DNA from: UBA6107 sp964533735
GTDB lineage: Bacteria > Chloroflexota > Anaerolineae > Anaerolineales > Anaerolineaceae
Assembly: GCA_964533735.1 (NCBI GenBank)
Contig: CAZHMD010000001.1
Span: forward strand, 666,763 to 730,762
Length of the DNA stretch: 64,000 nucleotides
Direction of reading: 5' to 3'
The notes beneath the pieces were generated by a model that was given only the letters and a program-made list of their open reading frames with translations, was not told where the DNA came from and made no database searches. Positions 50,780 to 59,669 of this stretch are shown here, piece by piece. The position numbers were made by a program, and so were the translations under genes. How positions within the stretch are numbered: position 1 is the first letter of the stretch; each line of letters opens with the position of its first letter.

Positions 50780-52187
50780 CCCGCGCGTATATCTGCTGGA
50801 TTCTCTAAAGCATACCCCTGAGACGATTGCGGTGGCATTTGCCAAAACTTCACGCTCGCCTGAGTCCTTTGACCAGATCGCGGCAGAATTGACCGACCAG
50901 AAGAGTGCCGAGTTTAATGAAAAATGGGTTGTGGGTTACGGGCATTCATCTGTGGCGGAACACGCCGTGTTGCACATTGCTGTTGAGAATGTCTCCCGCT
51001 TGGCGGTTGAGAACCTGGAGTCAAACCGCCTGGCGTCTTATACTGAAAAATCCACGCGTTACCAGACCTGGGAAAGGGACGCCTATCACCTGCCGCTGGA
51101 ATTGCAGGGGCATCCCCTTGAAATGGATTATCAGGCTCTTTGCGTTGACTTGTTTGATTTCTATACCCGCATCATTCCGCTTGTGATGGAAGTGGTCGAA
51201 AATAACACTCCCCGCAAGGAAGAAGAAAGTGATGCTGCGTGGCACCGCAAAGTGCGCTCAAATGCTGTAGATGCCTGCCGTTTCATTCTCCCGGCAGCCT
51301 CGCTGGCAAACGTGGGAATGACCATCAACGCGCGCGCCCTCGAACACGGCATCGGCAAGATGCTCTCTTCCAACCTCGCGGAGGTACGCGCGATGGGAGA
51401 AAACATCAAGGAGTGTGCCATCCAGTCCGTCCCCACCTTGCTCAAATACGCCGATAAGATCACCTACCTGGATGTCGTCACTGAAAAGATCAATACCACG
51501 CCTTGCAGTGCAGCCCCTTCTGGTAGTGATTGGTGCCGGCTGGTTGACTTTGACACCAACGCAGAAAACAAGATCCTCGCTGCTGCCTTGTTCCGTTACA
51601 AGCAAATTGACTATGCGCAAGCATTCTGCGCCATTGCTGAGTTTACCCCTCTCCAAAAAAGTGACCTCGCCCGCACCATCCTGGGGCAGCGCAGCCGTTT
51701 CACCGCCCCCTTGCGTGAGGTCGAGCACTCTTCCTTTACCTTTGAGGTCACGCTGGACCAGGGTGCATACTACGAAGTAAAGCGCCACCGTATGATGACG
51801 CTCACCACCCAGGCCTTTACGCCATTCCTTGGCTTTGCCCTTCCAAAAGTTGTGCAGCAGGCTGGTTGCAGCCGGGAGTTCGCTCAACTTATGCAGCGCT
51901 GCCTCAAGTTGTTCTCGCAGCTAGAATCTGTCTCCCTTGGCATCGGTTCCTACATTCTGCCCAACGCTTTCAACCGCAGGTTCCTCATCACCACAAATTT
52001 GCGCAGCGCCATTCATTTCATTAACCTGCGCGCTGCTCCCAATGCACATTTTTCTGTGCGCCGCCTGGCAGCAAAAATGGCAGATGACCTGCGGGGAGTG
52101 TTACCCGCTTTTGCTCCGCACCTTTTCGTTGAGACCGGAGAAACCTGGCAGGAGATTGAAAAGAATTATTTTCAGCAAGTGATGTGA
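50769..52187 (+). CDS. Two-domain FAD-dependent thymidylate synthase-like protein (ThyX family)
   Basis: A 472-residue protein with two ThyX-like halves. ThyX makes dTMP from dUMP with methylene-THF and FAD; normal size is about 220-250 residues. In half 1 (about 1-230) the motif region reads SNRLASYTEKSTRY at 85-98, keeping the Ser, Glu and S-x-R-Y positions of the family signature but not its first His. In half 2 (about 240-472) RHR is kept at 339-341 but the S-x-R-Y part is not. Fold assignment is good; which half is active is not known. The start overlaps ribF, which would supply FAD. No thyA is seen in the window. Confidence 0.85.
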   Translation: MKNSPRVYLLDSLKHTPETIAVAFAKTSRSPESFDQIAAELTDQKSAEFNEKWVVGYGHSSVAEHAVLHIAVENVSRLAVENLESNRLASYTEKSTRYQTWERDAYHLPLELQGHPLEMDYQALCVDLFDFYTRIIPLVMEVVENNTPRKEEESDAAWHRKVRSNAVDACRFILPAASLANVGMTINARALEHGIGKMLSSNLAEVRAMGENIKECAIQSVPTLLKYADKITYLDVVTEKINTTPCSAAPSGSDWCRLVDFDTNAENKILAAALFRYKQIDYAQAFCAIAEFTPLQKSDLARTILGQRSRFTAPLREVEHSSFTFEVTLDQGAYYEVKRHRMMTLTTQAFTPFLGFALPKVVQQAGCSREFAQLMQRCLKLFSQLESVSLGIGSYILPNAFNRRFLITTNLRSAIHFINLRAAPNAHFSVRRLAAKMADDLRGVLPAFAPHLFVETGETWQEIEKNYFQQVM

Positions 52188-52196
52188 GGGAGAATT

Positions 52197-52865
52197 ATGA
52201 TCACTGAACAGGAAATTGTTATCCGCCTGGCTATCGCCTCGGTTTTGGGGATGATCGTAGGTTTTGAACGCGAACGTCAGAACCAGCCGGCAGGCTTGCG
52301 CACCCACACCATCCTCGCCATCGGCTCCTGCCTCGCCATGACCATTTCGATCAACCTCGCCATGCAGTTCACCCCGCTCGTGCCCAATGGTGATCCAGCC
52401 AGGCTGGCTGCCCAGGTGGTTTCCGGTATCGGTTTCCTGGGTGCTGGTGCCATCTTACGATACGGCACAAGCGTCAAGGGGCTCACTACTGCCACCTCGC
52501 TCTGGACCACTGCCATGGTCGGTCTTGCCATCGGTGCAGGGCATTTCTTTTCCGGTATCGCCACCACGGTCATGTTATTGGTGATCCTGGTATTGCTGAA
52601 TGTCATTGAGAAAAAATGGATCAAGGGCTATGAAACCATCAGTGTCTCCGTCACTGCCATTGATAATCCCAACCTGACGGAGGAATTGGTGGCTTTGTTT
52701 AAACAGTTGAAGAAAAAAGTCCTCTCGATTTCACTTGAAACCGACCTGCCGGCAAATAAGGTGATCGCCTCTATGGTAATAAAAACCATCGCGGATGATC
52801 CCATGAATGATATCCGCGATGGGTTAAGCCAGATTAAAGGGGTTACGCACTACCGATTAAATTGA
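52197..52865 (+). CDS. MgtC/SapB family membrane protein
   Basis: A 222-residue inner-membrane protein with about four or five N-terminal helices and a C-terminal cytoplasmic domain (about 145-222). MgtC signatures are present: MIVGFERERQNQPAGLRTH, then FLGAGAILRYGTSVKGLTTA and SLWTTAMVGLAIGAGHF. MgtC proteins in other bacteria affect Mg2+ homeostasis and growth under low Mg2+, and can act on F-ATPase, but SapB-like relatives are less studied. GGGAG precedes the ATG by five bases. It follows ThyX by nine bases and its end overlaps the XdhC-like gene by nine, convergent. Confidence 0.87.
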   Translation: MITEQEIVIRLAIASVLGMIVGFERERQNQPAGLRTHTILAIGSCLAMTISINLAMQFTPLVPNGDPARLAAQVVSGIGFLGAGAILRYGTSVKGLTTATSLWTTAMVGLAIGAGHFFSGIATTVMLLVILVLLNVIEKKWIKGYETISVSVTAIDNPNLTEELVALFKQLKKKVLSISLETDLPANKVIASMVIKTIADDPMNDIRDGLSQIKGVTHYRLN

Positions 52866-53903
52866 ACGTGGATTGAGCCCGTTCCGCACCGCCACCATCT
52901 CTGCCAGAATCGCCAATGCGATCTCCTGCGGACCTTTTGCCCCGATTTTCAAGCCCACCGGTGTACTGATCCGGTTTATCTGTTCTTCAGATAGTCCCAT
53001 TTCCAACAATTCCAGTTTTCTGCGGGCAAAATTGATCTTCGAACTCAACATGCCAATGTACCGTGCCGGGCTTTTACAGGCAATTTCTGCAGCAGGCAGA
53101 TCCAGTTTGTCATCATGCGATAGTGTCACCAGGTAACAACCCTCGTCAAGTTTAAGTTTTAGCAGGGCATCCTGCGGCCACTCAGCCATCAATTCATCCA
53201 CTTCCGGAAACCGCTCCCGGTTGGCAAACGCCTTGCGCGGATCCACCAGGATGGTCTTAAACCTCAGACCCTTGGCCATTCCCAACAAGCTGATGGCAGT
53301 ATGCACGCCGCCGATGACGATAAGCCGTGATGGCAGCGGGAATATGTTAAAGAAAAGCGGGATTTCTTGCTGCGCCTTTTCCAGACGGAACTCTTTACTG
53401 ACCTGGTCGAGGAATAACTTTTTCTGATCCACCCCTTCCGTGAAATGCAGGTCACTCAACCGCAGCATCTTCAAAAGGTCCTCGTCAGGATAAATGGAAA
53501 ACGTCTGCCCGCGATCCTCGGGAGATAACACCGAGACCTGGGCAAAAATTCGCCCGGAGGAAAGGTGTCCAACGGTGTCTGTCAATTCCTCCCGGCTGTA
53601 AGGGCGTATCAACACATCCAGGTTGCCGCCGCAGGCCAGCCCCACCGTGAATGCCATTTCATCTGAAATACCGTAATGGACGACATTGGCTTTTCCGGTC
53701 TTCAATACCTGCAGGGCTTCTTGCACCACTGCTCCTTCAACGCATCCAGCGCTCACTGAGCCTGCCATCTCACTATCCTGGCTGATCGCCATGGTGGCAC
53801 CCAGTTCGCGCGGTACGGATCCGTGAATCTTAATCACTGTAGCCAGCGCCACCTGTTTTCCCTGTTCAAACCATTTTTCAATCGAGCTGATGATATCCTG
53901 CAT
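52857..53903 (-). CDS. XdhC-family protein (molybdoenzyme maturation type)
   Basis: A 348-residue protein of the XdhC/CoxI family, which helps insert sulfurated molybdenum cofactor into xanthine dehydrogenase-type enzymes. The N-terminal XdhC_CoxI domain is visible (VIKIHGSVPRELGATMAI, GSVSAGCVEGAVV, VGLACGGNLDVLI). The C-terminal Rossmann domain has LIVIGGVHTAISLL and DPRKAFANRERFP. No molybdoenzyme subunit is in the window, so its target is not known. TGAGGAATAAAC precedes the ATG. It is convergent with MgtC and lies upstream of, on the same strand as, nothing else. Confidence 0.88.
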   Translation of the reverse strand: MQDIISSIEKWFEQGKQVALATVIKIHGSVPRELGATMAISQDSEMAGSVSAGCVEGAVVQEALQVLKTGKANVVHYGISDEMAFTVGLACGGNLDVLIRPYSREELTDTVGHLSSGRIFAQVSVLSPEDRGQTFSIYPDEDLLKMLRLSDLHFTEGVDQKKLFLDQVSKEFRLEKAQQEIPLFFNIFPLPSRLIVIGGVHTAISLLGMAKGLRFKTILVDPRKAFANRERFPEVDELMAEWPQDALLKLKLDEGCYLVTLSHDDKLDLPAAEIACKSPARYIGMLSSKINFARRKLELLEMGLSEEQINRISTPVGLKIGAKGPQEIALAILAEMVAVRNGLNPRSI

Positions 53904-53929
53904 GTTTATTCCTCACCACAAATATGGGC

Positions 53930-54607
53930 TCAATTAAATTCTTTGATCTGAGATGTTTCCACAAATATCTGCCGCGCAGTGGAAAAACCCAGCGTTACAG
54001 GTTTACCTTCCACATTCAGCGTGATTGTCTGGTTGAACGGTAGGATTTCGCTCACTGTCACAACCTGACCCGGTTCTATATGGTGTTCCTCAAGAAACGT
54101 CAGCAGCCCGGGGATTTCCTCCGCTAGTTCATGGACTCTTCGGATGACCACTTCTTCTCCGCTCTTCACCAGCGGTAGTGCTACCCAATCAGAAACTGAG
54201 GCTTCAAACCCGGGCAGCGGGTTTCCGTGCGGGCAGGTCTCCGGTTGATTAAGTTCCTCCAGCAGCGCTGCTTCCACATCATCAGAGATCGTGTGTTCAA
54301 AACCATGCGCCTCCTGGTGCACTTTAGACCAGGAGAGCAAGCGGATCAGCATCCATTCAGCCAGCATGTGGCGCCGTAAAACGGAACGTGCCAGGTCATC
54401 CCCGTGCTTGGTTAACTTTGGGCTGTGGTTGGCGTCCATCTCTACCAGCCCGTCCCGGCTCATGCGCTTGAGTGCGTTGGTCACTGTCGGCGGGGTAACG
54501 CCCAGTAATTCCGCCAGGCGCGCCCCGCTCGCCGTCTCTCCATCCCTTTCGGTGATATACAGCAGGCTGAGATAATCTTCGATTGTCGCGCTGGGTTTAT
54601 CGCTCAT
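53930..54607 (-). CDS. DtxR-family metal-dependent transcriptional repressor
   Basis: A 225-residue metalloregulator (DtxR/MntR/IdeR type). Residues 1-70 are a winged helix (AELLGVTPPTVTNALKRM). Residues about 70-145 are the dimerisation and metal-binding domain: FEHTISDDVEAAL and the CPHGNPLPG ending are the family ligand region. The C-terminal 80 residues form a FeoA/SH3-like domain as in IdeR. AAAGG precedes the ATG. It faces feoABC across a palindrome-rich gap of 136 bases, so it probably represses feo and itself when Fe(II) is plentiful. Mn(II) specificity cannot be excluded. Confidence 0.88.
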   Translation of the reverse strand: MSDKPSATIEDYLSLLYITERDGETASGARLAELLGVTPPTVTNALKRMSRDGLVEMDANHSPKLTKHGDDLARSVLRRHMLAEWMLIRLLSWSKVHQEAHGFEHTISDDVEAALLEELNQPETCPHGNPLPGFEASVSDWVALPLVKSGEEVVIRRVHELAEEIPGLLTFLEEHHIEPGQVVTVSEILPFNQTITLNVEGKPVTLGFSTARQIFVETSQIKEFN

Positions 54608-54665
54608 GATTTTACCTTTTCAGGAGGAATATCATCCTTTACAAATGACATCTTTATCAAGTATA

Positions 54666-54698
54666 CTAATGTTAATCATTAGCACACGCTAATATAAT
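54666..54698. promoter_or_regulatory. Overlapping palindromes and -10 box: likely DtxR-type operator
   Basis: CTAATG-TTAAT-CATTAG (54666-54682) overlaps ATTAGC-ACAC-GCTAAT (54678-54693), which runs into TATAAT (54693-54698) on the plus strand. The location between the regulator and feoA fits metal-dependent repression. A second possible promoter, TTGACT-16-TAAATA, lies at 54708-54735. Confidence 0.6.
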
Positions 54699-54743
54699 AC
54701 CAGAGTCTTGACTGGGTGCAAAGGGTTACTAAATAATTATACA

Positions 54744-55004
54744 ATGATGACTTCGTTACAAAAGCCGCAAGATAAACGCTTGTCCGATGTGAACAAAGGG
54801 GAAGAAGTTACCCTTTCCACCGTGCGGGTTGGATTGGAATTAACCAGTCGATTGACTTCGTTGGGTCTCACTCCTGGGGTTCAGCTCCAGGTGTTGCAGA
54901 ATTACGGGCGCGGTCCCATCATCATTAACGTACGAGGTACTCATGTGGCATTGGGCCGCGGAGAAGCCGAAAGAATCCTGGTTGAGCCCTTCGGTGGTGC
55001 ATGA
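54744..55004 (+). CDS. feoA: Ferrous iron transport protein A
   Basis: An 86-residue SH3-like protein that supports FeoB-mediated Fe(II) uptake. The FeoA pattern is seen: a beta barrel with RLTSLGLTPGVQLQVLQNYG and a closing VALGRGEAERILV. The start is set at the first of two adjacent ATGs because upstream codons lie inside promoter-like DNA; Shine-Dalgarno is weak. Its last bases overlap feoB (ATGA). Regulation by the divergent DtxR protein is likely from the palindromes in front. Short length and context make the call secure. Confidence 0.9.
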   Translation: MMTSLQKPQDKRLSDVNKGEEVTLSTVRVGLELTSRLTSLGLTPGVQLQVLQNYGRGPIIINVRGTHVALGRGEAERILVEPFGGA

Positions 55005-57037
55005 GCGACTGTCACGACGTTTCAAAACCCTCCACAAAAAGAACTGTAAAACCAAAAGACTCTCCATTGATTGCCCTCGTGGGGCAGCCCAATGTTGGCA
55101 AGTCAACCGTTTTTAACCTCCTCACGGGCATGAATCAGCACGTTGGCAACTGGCCGGGGAAGACTGTTGAAAGAAAAGAAGGTCGCTTTAAGCAAAACGG
55201 CAAGACCTATACCCTGGTTGACCTCCCCGGGACATACAGCCTCAGTGCCAATTCTGCCGAAGAATTGATTACCCGCGAGTTCATCCTTACCGAAGCTCCT
55301 GACCTGGTCGTTGCCCTGGTGAATGCCGCCAATCTTGAGCGTTCTCTCTACCTGGTAGCGGAACTGGTTTCACTGCCCGCTCCTTTGTTGGTCGTCCTCA
55401 ATATGATGGACGTCGCCAGACAGGAGGGATATCACATTGAACCAGAAGTCCTTGAGGCAGCCCTTGGGGTCCCGGTCATCGCTTTCACCGCCACACACAT
55501 GGAAAGTGTCCAACCTCTTATTCAGGCTATCCAGGATGTTCTGGAAAGTACCGCTAGATCACAACCAAAAACTCCCGCCATCCGCGCTGACCACCAGGTT
55601 GTCCTCGACCGCGTTATTGATCTTCTTTGTCCATATCCATTTCCCCCTTATCCCAGGGAGTGGCTTGCTCTAAAATTGCTTGAAGGAGATTCTGAGATCA
55701 CCCGCAAGGTAAAAGCTGCGTTGCCTACGGAGGAGTGGCAAACCCTTCACGATCTTTTAAAACAACACGACGATGCCTTACTCGCTATCGCCTCCGGGCG
55801 TTACGAATGGATTGGCAGAATGACTCGCGCTGCCGTTACGCATCCGAAGATTGGGCAGATCAGCCTCACCGACCGCCTGGATCGCTGGGCAGCGCATCCT
55901 CTCGTCGGTTTGATTCTCCTTGGTTTGGTGCTTGGCCTGGTTTTTTGGTTCACCTTCACCATTGGGTCACCTGTTCAGACCTGGCTCGAAAATAGCGTCA
56001 TCATCCCGCTCGGATCGTTGGTTTCAACCGCCATGCAGGGTTCTCCTGGCTGGCTTCGCGGCGTCATCGTGGATGGCGTCATCGGCGGGGTCGGTTCAGT
56101 CCTCACTTTTCTGCCCATCCTCATCATCTTCTTTGCTTCGTTTGGTTTCCTTGAAGATGTTGGCTACATGGCTCGCGCCGCCTTTGTGATGGATAACTTC
56201 ATGCATTGGATGGGATTGCATGGCAAGTCATTTCTGCCTCTTTTCCTCGGTTTTGGCTGCAATGTCCCGGCAGTGATTGGCACACGCGTTATCGATTCAT
56301 GGAAATCCCGCTTGCTTACCATCCTCCTTGCACCGTTAGTTCCTTGCACTGCGCGCATGGCTGTGGTTGCCTTCCTTGCTCCGATCTTTTTTGGCCGCCA
56401 GGCCATCTTCGTGGTTTGGGGTTTGGTGGCATTCAGTATTTTCATTCTCATCCTCCTTGGGGTTATTCTCAATCGCATCCTCTTTAAAGGTGAACGCGCT
56501 GCTTTTATCATGGAAATGCCGCTTTATCACATCCCTAACTGGCGTACCATTGGTTTGCTCATCTGGCAGCGCTCATTGTCCTTCCTTAAAAAGGCAGGCA
56601 CAACCATTCTTATCCTTTCGCTGGTGATCTGGACGCTTTCTTACCTGCCCAATGGAGATCCGGACAACAATATCCTCTCCTGGATCGGCCGCTTTTTGGA
56701 ACCAGCCGGCAGGGTAATGGGGCTGGACTGGCGCCTGACGGTTGCCCTGCTCACCAGTTTTATGGCCAAGGAAAATGCCATCGCCACGCTTGGAGTGCTG
56801 TTTGGTAACACAGCCGGCAGTGGGTTAGCGCAAACCCTTGCTGCGGCTTACTCACCTGCCACGGCGCTGGCATTCCTCACTGTCTCCATTCTCTTCATCC
56901 CGTGCGCTGCCACGGTAGCTGTCATCCGCCAGGAAACCGGCTCATGGAAATGGACTTTTCTGAACATCGGCTTAATGCTTGTGATTTCAGTGGTTGCCGC
57001 CATAATTGTCTTTCAACTGGCTGGTCTGATCGGATAA
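55001..57037 (+). CDS. feoB: Ferrous iron transport protein B
   Basis: A 678-residue Fe(II) uptake protein. The N-terminal G domain has G1 GQPNVGKST, G3 DLPGTYSL and the NMMD-type G4 (LNMMDVARQ). After about residue 270 come two Gate regions with many helices; key features are FLPILIIFFASFGFLEDVGYMARAAFVMD, GFGCNVPAV and SFMAKENAIATLG. Length is at the short end of the family but complete. It overlaps feoA by four bases and precedes feoC by three, making a feoABC operon. Transport depends on GTP hydrolysis in the N-domain. Confidence 0.96.
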   Translation: MSDCHDVSKPSTKRTVKPKDSPLIALVGQPNVGKSTVFNLLTGMNQHVGNWPGKTVERKEGRFKQNGKTYTLVDLPGTYSLSANSAEELITREFILTEAPDLVVALVNAANLERSLYLVAELVSLPAPLLVVLNMMDVARQEGYHIEPEVLEAALGVPVIAFTATHMESVQPLIQAIQDVLESTARSQPKTPAIRADHQVVLDRVIDLLCPYPFPPYPREWLALKLLEGDSEITRKVKAALPTEEWQTLHDLLKQHDDALLAIASGRYEWIGRMTRAAVTHPKIGQISLTDRLDRWAAHPLVGLILLGLVLGLVFWFTFTIGSPVQTWLENSVIIPLGSLVSTAMQGSPGWLRGVIVDGVIGGVGSVLTFLPILIIFFASFGFLEDVGYMARAAFVMDNFMHWMGLHGKSFLPLFLGFGCNVPAVIGTRVIDSWKSRLLTILLAPLVPCTARMAVVAFLAPIFFGRQAIFVVWGLVAFSIFILILLGVILNRILFKGERAAFIMEMPLYHIPNWRTIGLLIWQRSLSFLKKAGTTILILSLVIWTLSYLPNGDPDNNILSWIGRFLEPAGRVMGLDWRLTVALLTSFMAKENAIATLGVLFGNTAGSGLAQTLAAAYSPATALAFLTVSILFIPCAATVAVIRQETGSWKWTFLNIGLMLVISVVAAIIVFQLAGLIG

Positions 57038-57040
57038 ACA

Positions 57041-57280
57041 ATGCTCGAAAAACTATTGGCAGAAATTAGAAGCGGAACAACCACCTCTCCCATCACCCTG
57101 GCTGAACGCTTGAATACCACACCGCGCATGATCGAAGCCATGTTGGATACACTCGAAAACATGGGCTATCTAAAGTCGATTAACAACGAGTGCCAGGACA
57201 GTTCCTGTGGCGCCTGCCCTGTTGCCGGCATGTGCTCTTCGCCGAACCAGAAACAACCCAGGATCCGTGTCCTTACTTGA
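57041..57280 (+). CDS. feoC: FeoC-like regulatory protein with cysteine cluster
   Basis: A 79-residue protein with an N-terminal winged-helix-like half (LAERLNTTPRMIEAMLDTLENMGYLK) and a C-terminal cluster of four cysteines, Cys51, Cys56, Cys59 and Cys65 (CQDSSCGACPVAGMC). FeoC proteins stabilise FeoB and can bind an iron-sulfur cluster through such cysteines. The start lies three bases after feoB. The short basic tail has no known motif. A redox or iron sensor for FeoB turnover is the family-level expectation, not shown here. Confidence 0.82.
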   Translation: MLEKLLAEIRSGTTTSPITLAERLNTTPRMIEAMLDTLENMGYLKSINNECQDSSCGACPVAGMCSSPNQKQPRIRVLT

Positions 57281-57412
57281 AATTCCTGAATACCGATTAA
57301 CCTTGTAACAAACCCCATATCATTACCCCAACCGATTCAAAAATCTTTTCATCCTGTCAAAGACTATCCTGGTAATCTTTACCATTCTTAATCTGTCTTA
57401 ATCATTACACAT

Positions 57413-57432
57413 GTCATTAACCGTATAATGAC
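57413..57432 (+). promoter_or_regulatory. Palindrome overlapping a -10 box before the peptide ABC permeases
   Basis: GTCATTA-ACCGTA-TAATGAC overlaps TATAAT (57424-57429). Operator-like placement. The leader to 57574 is about 140 bases; nothing else is supported in 57281-57573. Confidence 0.45.
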
Positions 57433-57573
57433 TTAATTCATGCTTTGAAGAATATTCATGTGCTGGTAGGGTTTTTCCTTGGGATTTCTAAATTTGGTTT
57501 CTAATTTTTCCGCTTTCAACTTGTCCTCTCCTCTAATGGGTATACCATCCCGTGGGAGGCAGAGTAAAACCGT

Positions 57574-58605
57574 ATGATTCTACGCATCATAAAAAAGTTA
57601 CTTCGTATACTGGTTATCTTGTTGGGCGTGTTGGTCTTCACCTTTATTTTGATCAACGCTGTTCCCGGAAATCCTTTAAGCAATTTTTCGACTGCCCAGA
57701 GGGGTTTAACGAACTATAGTATCGATCAAACCACGATGAACAACTTCAACCAGCGCTTCGGTTTGGACCAGCCTCCCTGGAGGCAGTTTACGCGTTACCT
57801 GATCGGTGATTTTTACGGTGAGGATGGTATGTTTGTGTGCGGTGTGATATGCGGTAACCTCGGTCCCTCTGTCTCCCAGGGTGGACGGAGTGTTGAAAAC
57901 ATCCTCTTCTCGCCTCCTCCTGGAAAGTCATTTTGGCTCAGCCAGTTCGGTTACTCCATCCGCTTGGTATTCCTGAGCTCATTGATCGCAGTTGGTCTTG
58001 GCATTCCTTTGGGAATTCTCGGCGCCAGGAAACATGCAAAAACTTCTGGCCGCTTCCTGGATGTAATCCTGGCGGCAGCCGTCTCTATCCCCAATTTCGT
58101 TCTCGGATTGCTGGCTATGATTATCCTTGCCTCCTGGCTGCATTTGATAAATGTCCTGCCTGATTGGAATGATTTTGGGCAATGGCTAGTACCCGGGTTT
58201 GTCTTAGCGCTTATGCCAATGGCAAACATTGCCAGGGTAATGCAGGTAGCTATCATCAATATTCAAAATGAGGATTTTGTTCGCACTGCCCGCGCCAAAG
58301 GGTTGGTTGAACGCAGGGTAATCGTTGACCACATCTTGCGGAATGCCTATGCACCCTTCATTACTTACCTGGGTCCAACCTTGGTGGAATTGTTTGCCGG
58401 GCTGTTCATCGTCGAGAGCTTGTATTCCTTTCCGGGTTTTGGCCGGCAGTACTGGATGGCTGTCCTTAAACTGGATTATCCTTTGATTCTCGGGTTAACC
58501 TTGATTTATGCAGTCATCATTGCACTGGTGAACATCATCGTGGAGATAACAAGTGAGATCATAGACCCGCGTCTGGCGATTGTTAAGGAACCGGATTCTC
58601 AATGA
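57574..58605 (+). CDS. Peptide/oligosaccharide ABC transporter permease (DppB/OppB type)
   Basis: A 343-residue membrane permease of the peptide-type ABC family. The first helix (ILVILLGVLVFTFILINAVPG) is typical of OppB/DppB, as is the EAA loop RTARAKGLVERRVIVDHILRNA and a final GFGRQYWMAVLKLDYPLILG. Around residues 35-125 is a long extracellular segment with two cysteines (GEDGMFVCGVICGN) that is longer than in dppB. The stop overlaps the next permease by four bases. No binding protein or ATPase gene is in the window, so partners are elsewhere. The Shine-Dalgarno GGGAGG is rather far (15 bases) from the ATG. Confidence 0.9.
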   Translation: MILRIIKKLLRILVILLGVLVFTFILINAVPGNPLSNFSTAQRGLTNYSIDQTTMNNFNQRFGLDQPPWRQFTRYLIGDFYGEDGMFVCGVICGNLGPSVSQGGRSVENILFSPPPGKSFWLSQFGYSIRLVFLSSLIAVGLGIPLGILGARKHAKTSGRFLDVILAAAVSIPNFVLGLLAMIILASWLHLINVLPDWNDFGQWLVPGFVLALMPMANIARVMQVAIINIQNEDFVRTARAKGLVERRVIVDHILRNAYAPFITYLGPTLVELFAGLFIVESLYSFPGFGRQYWMAVLKLDYPLILGLTLIYAVIIALVNIIVEITSEIIDPRLAIVKEPDSQ

Positions 58606-59504
58606 ATTCCCTCCCGGTGCGCAGGAAATTATCAACATCCAGAGCTTATGTCTTTGGTCTGTTTATCATCGCTGCCTTTGCGCTTGTCGCCATTTTTGCT
58701 CCCCTGCTTGCGCCTCACGATCCCTATGCAAGCAGTTTCAAGCAATCCGACCTGCCTCCAATGTGGGTTCAAAAAGGCAACAATATTGGAGAGATTAGCC
58801 ACCCGCTCGGCACCGACACGCTGGGCCGGGACATATTCAGTCGATACCTTTATGGGGTCAGAACAACTTTCGTCCTGGCGCTGGGTTCACTCCCGCTTAT
58901 CGCCATATTTGGAACTATGGTCGGCCTCGTTGCAGGTTACCTGGGGAAGAGAGTAGATGCTGTAATAACCACCATACTCGATATCCTCCAATCCCTCCCG
59001 GGAATCATGTTTGTCGTCATCACAGTGCTCGGACTGCGCAGCACCCTTAAGCCCACCTGGATAAATGGTTGTATTACGCTCATTATCAGTTACTCCGTCA
59101 TTGGTTGGGTTGGTCTTGCCCGTATCGTCCGTGTTACTGTCCTTCAGATAAAGACCCAGTTGTATATTGAATCCGCCATCTCCATCGGTGCCACCCCCTG
59201 GCGCATCATCACCAAACATATCTTTCCCAATGTCTCCCATCTGATTATTGTATGGGTCATCAACAACTTCCCTGCCATCATCCTGTTGGAAGCCATCCTG
59301 GGCTACATTGGTGTGGTCATCACCCGGGCAGTGGGTGGAAATGATTTCTCCGTGGTTAGTTGGGGAGGGCTCTTCTTCGCGGGACGGGCTGCCATTGGCT
59401 ACAATCCAACGTTGTTACTCGTTCCCTCGCTCAGCCTGTTACTCCTGTCGATGAGCTTCATCCTGGTTGGCGATCACTATCAGAGGAAATACGAGAAGGT
59501 TTAG
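58602..59504 (+). CDS. Peptide/oligosaccharide ABC transporter permease (DppC/OppC type)
   Basis: A 300-residue membrane permease pairing with the upstream gene. OppC features are present: an N-terminal helix with AIFAPLLAPHDPYA, GTDTLGRDIFSRYLYG, and the EAA loop IESAISIGATPWRIITKHIFPN. The final part ends with PSLSLLLLSMSFILVGD. The stretch GNDFSVVSWGGLFFAGRAAIGYNP is usual. It starts within the last four bases of the DppB-like gene. The transported substrate may be peptides, nickel or sugars; the family name alone does not decide. Confidence 0.92.
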   Translation: MNSLPVRRKLSTSRAYVFGLFIIAAFALVAIFAPLLAPHDPYASSFKQSDLPPMWVQKGNNIGEISHPLGTDTLGRDIFSRYLYGVRTTFVLALGSLPLIAIFGTMVGLVAGYLGKRVDAVITTILDILQSLPGIMFVVITVLGLRSTLKPTWINGCITLIISYSVIGWVGLARIVRVTVLQIKTQLYIESAISIGATPWRIITKHIFPNVSHLIIVWVINNFPAIILLEAILGYIGVVITRAVGGNDFSVVSWGGLFFAGRAAIGYNPTLLLVPSLSLLLLSMSFILVGDHYQRKYEKV

Positions 59505-59656
59505 CATCGCCGGCTGCCATTGAGCGGACGATGGTAGAGGAGGGACTGATGCAACAACAACCCCTCTAGCGTTACTTCTGGCTAACCCGCAGCAGGAGAT
59601 TCTCCGGTTGCCGCATGTAGTGAAAATTCCCATTTTGGAAACCTGCAATTCTCGGC

Positions 59657-59662
59657 TATTAT
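59657..59662 (+). promoter_or_regulatory. -10 element of a probable leaderless transcript (methylase-like gene)
   Basis: TATTAT ends seven bases before the ATG at 59670; no Shine-Dalgarno. The rest of 59505-59669 shows no gene. Confidence 0.45.
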
Positions 59663-59669
59663 ATTAAGC

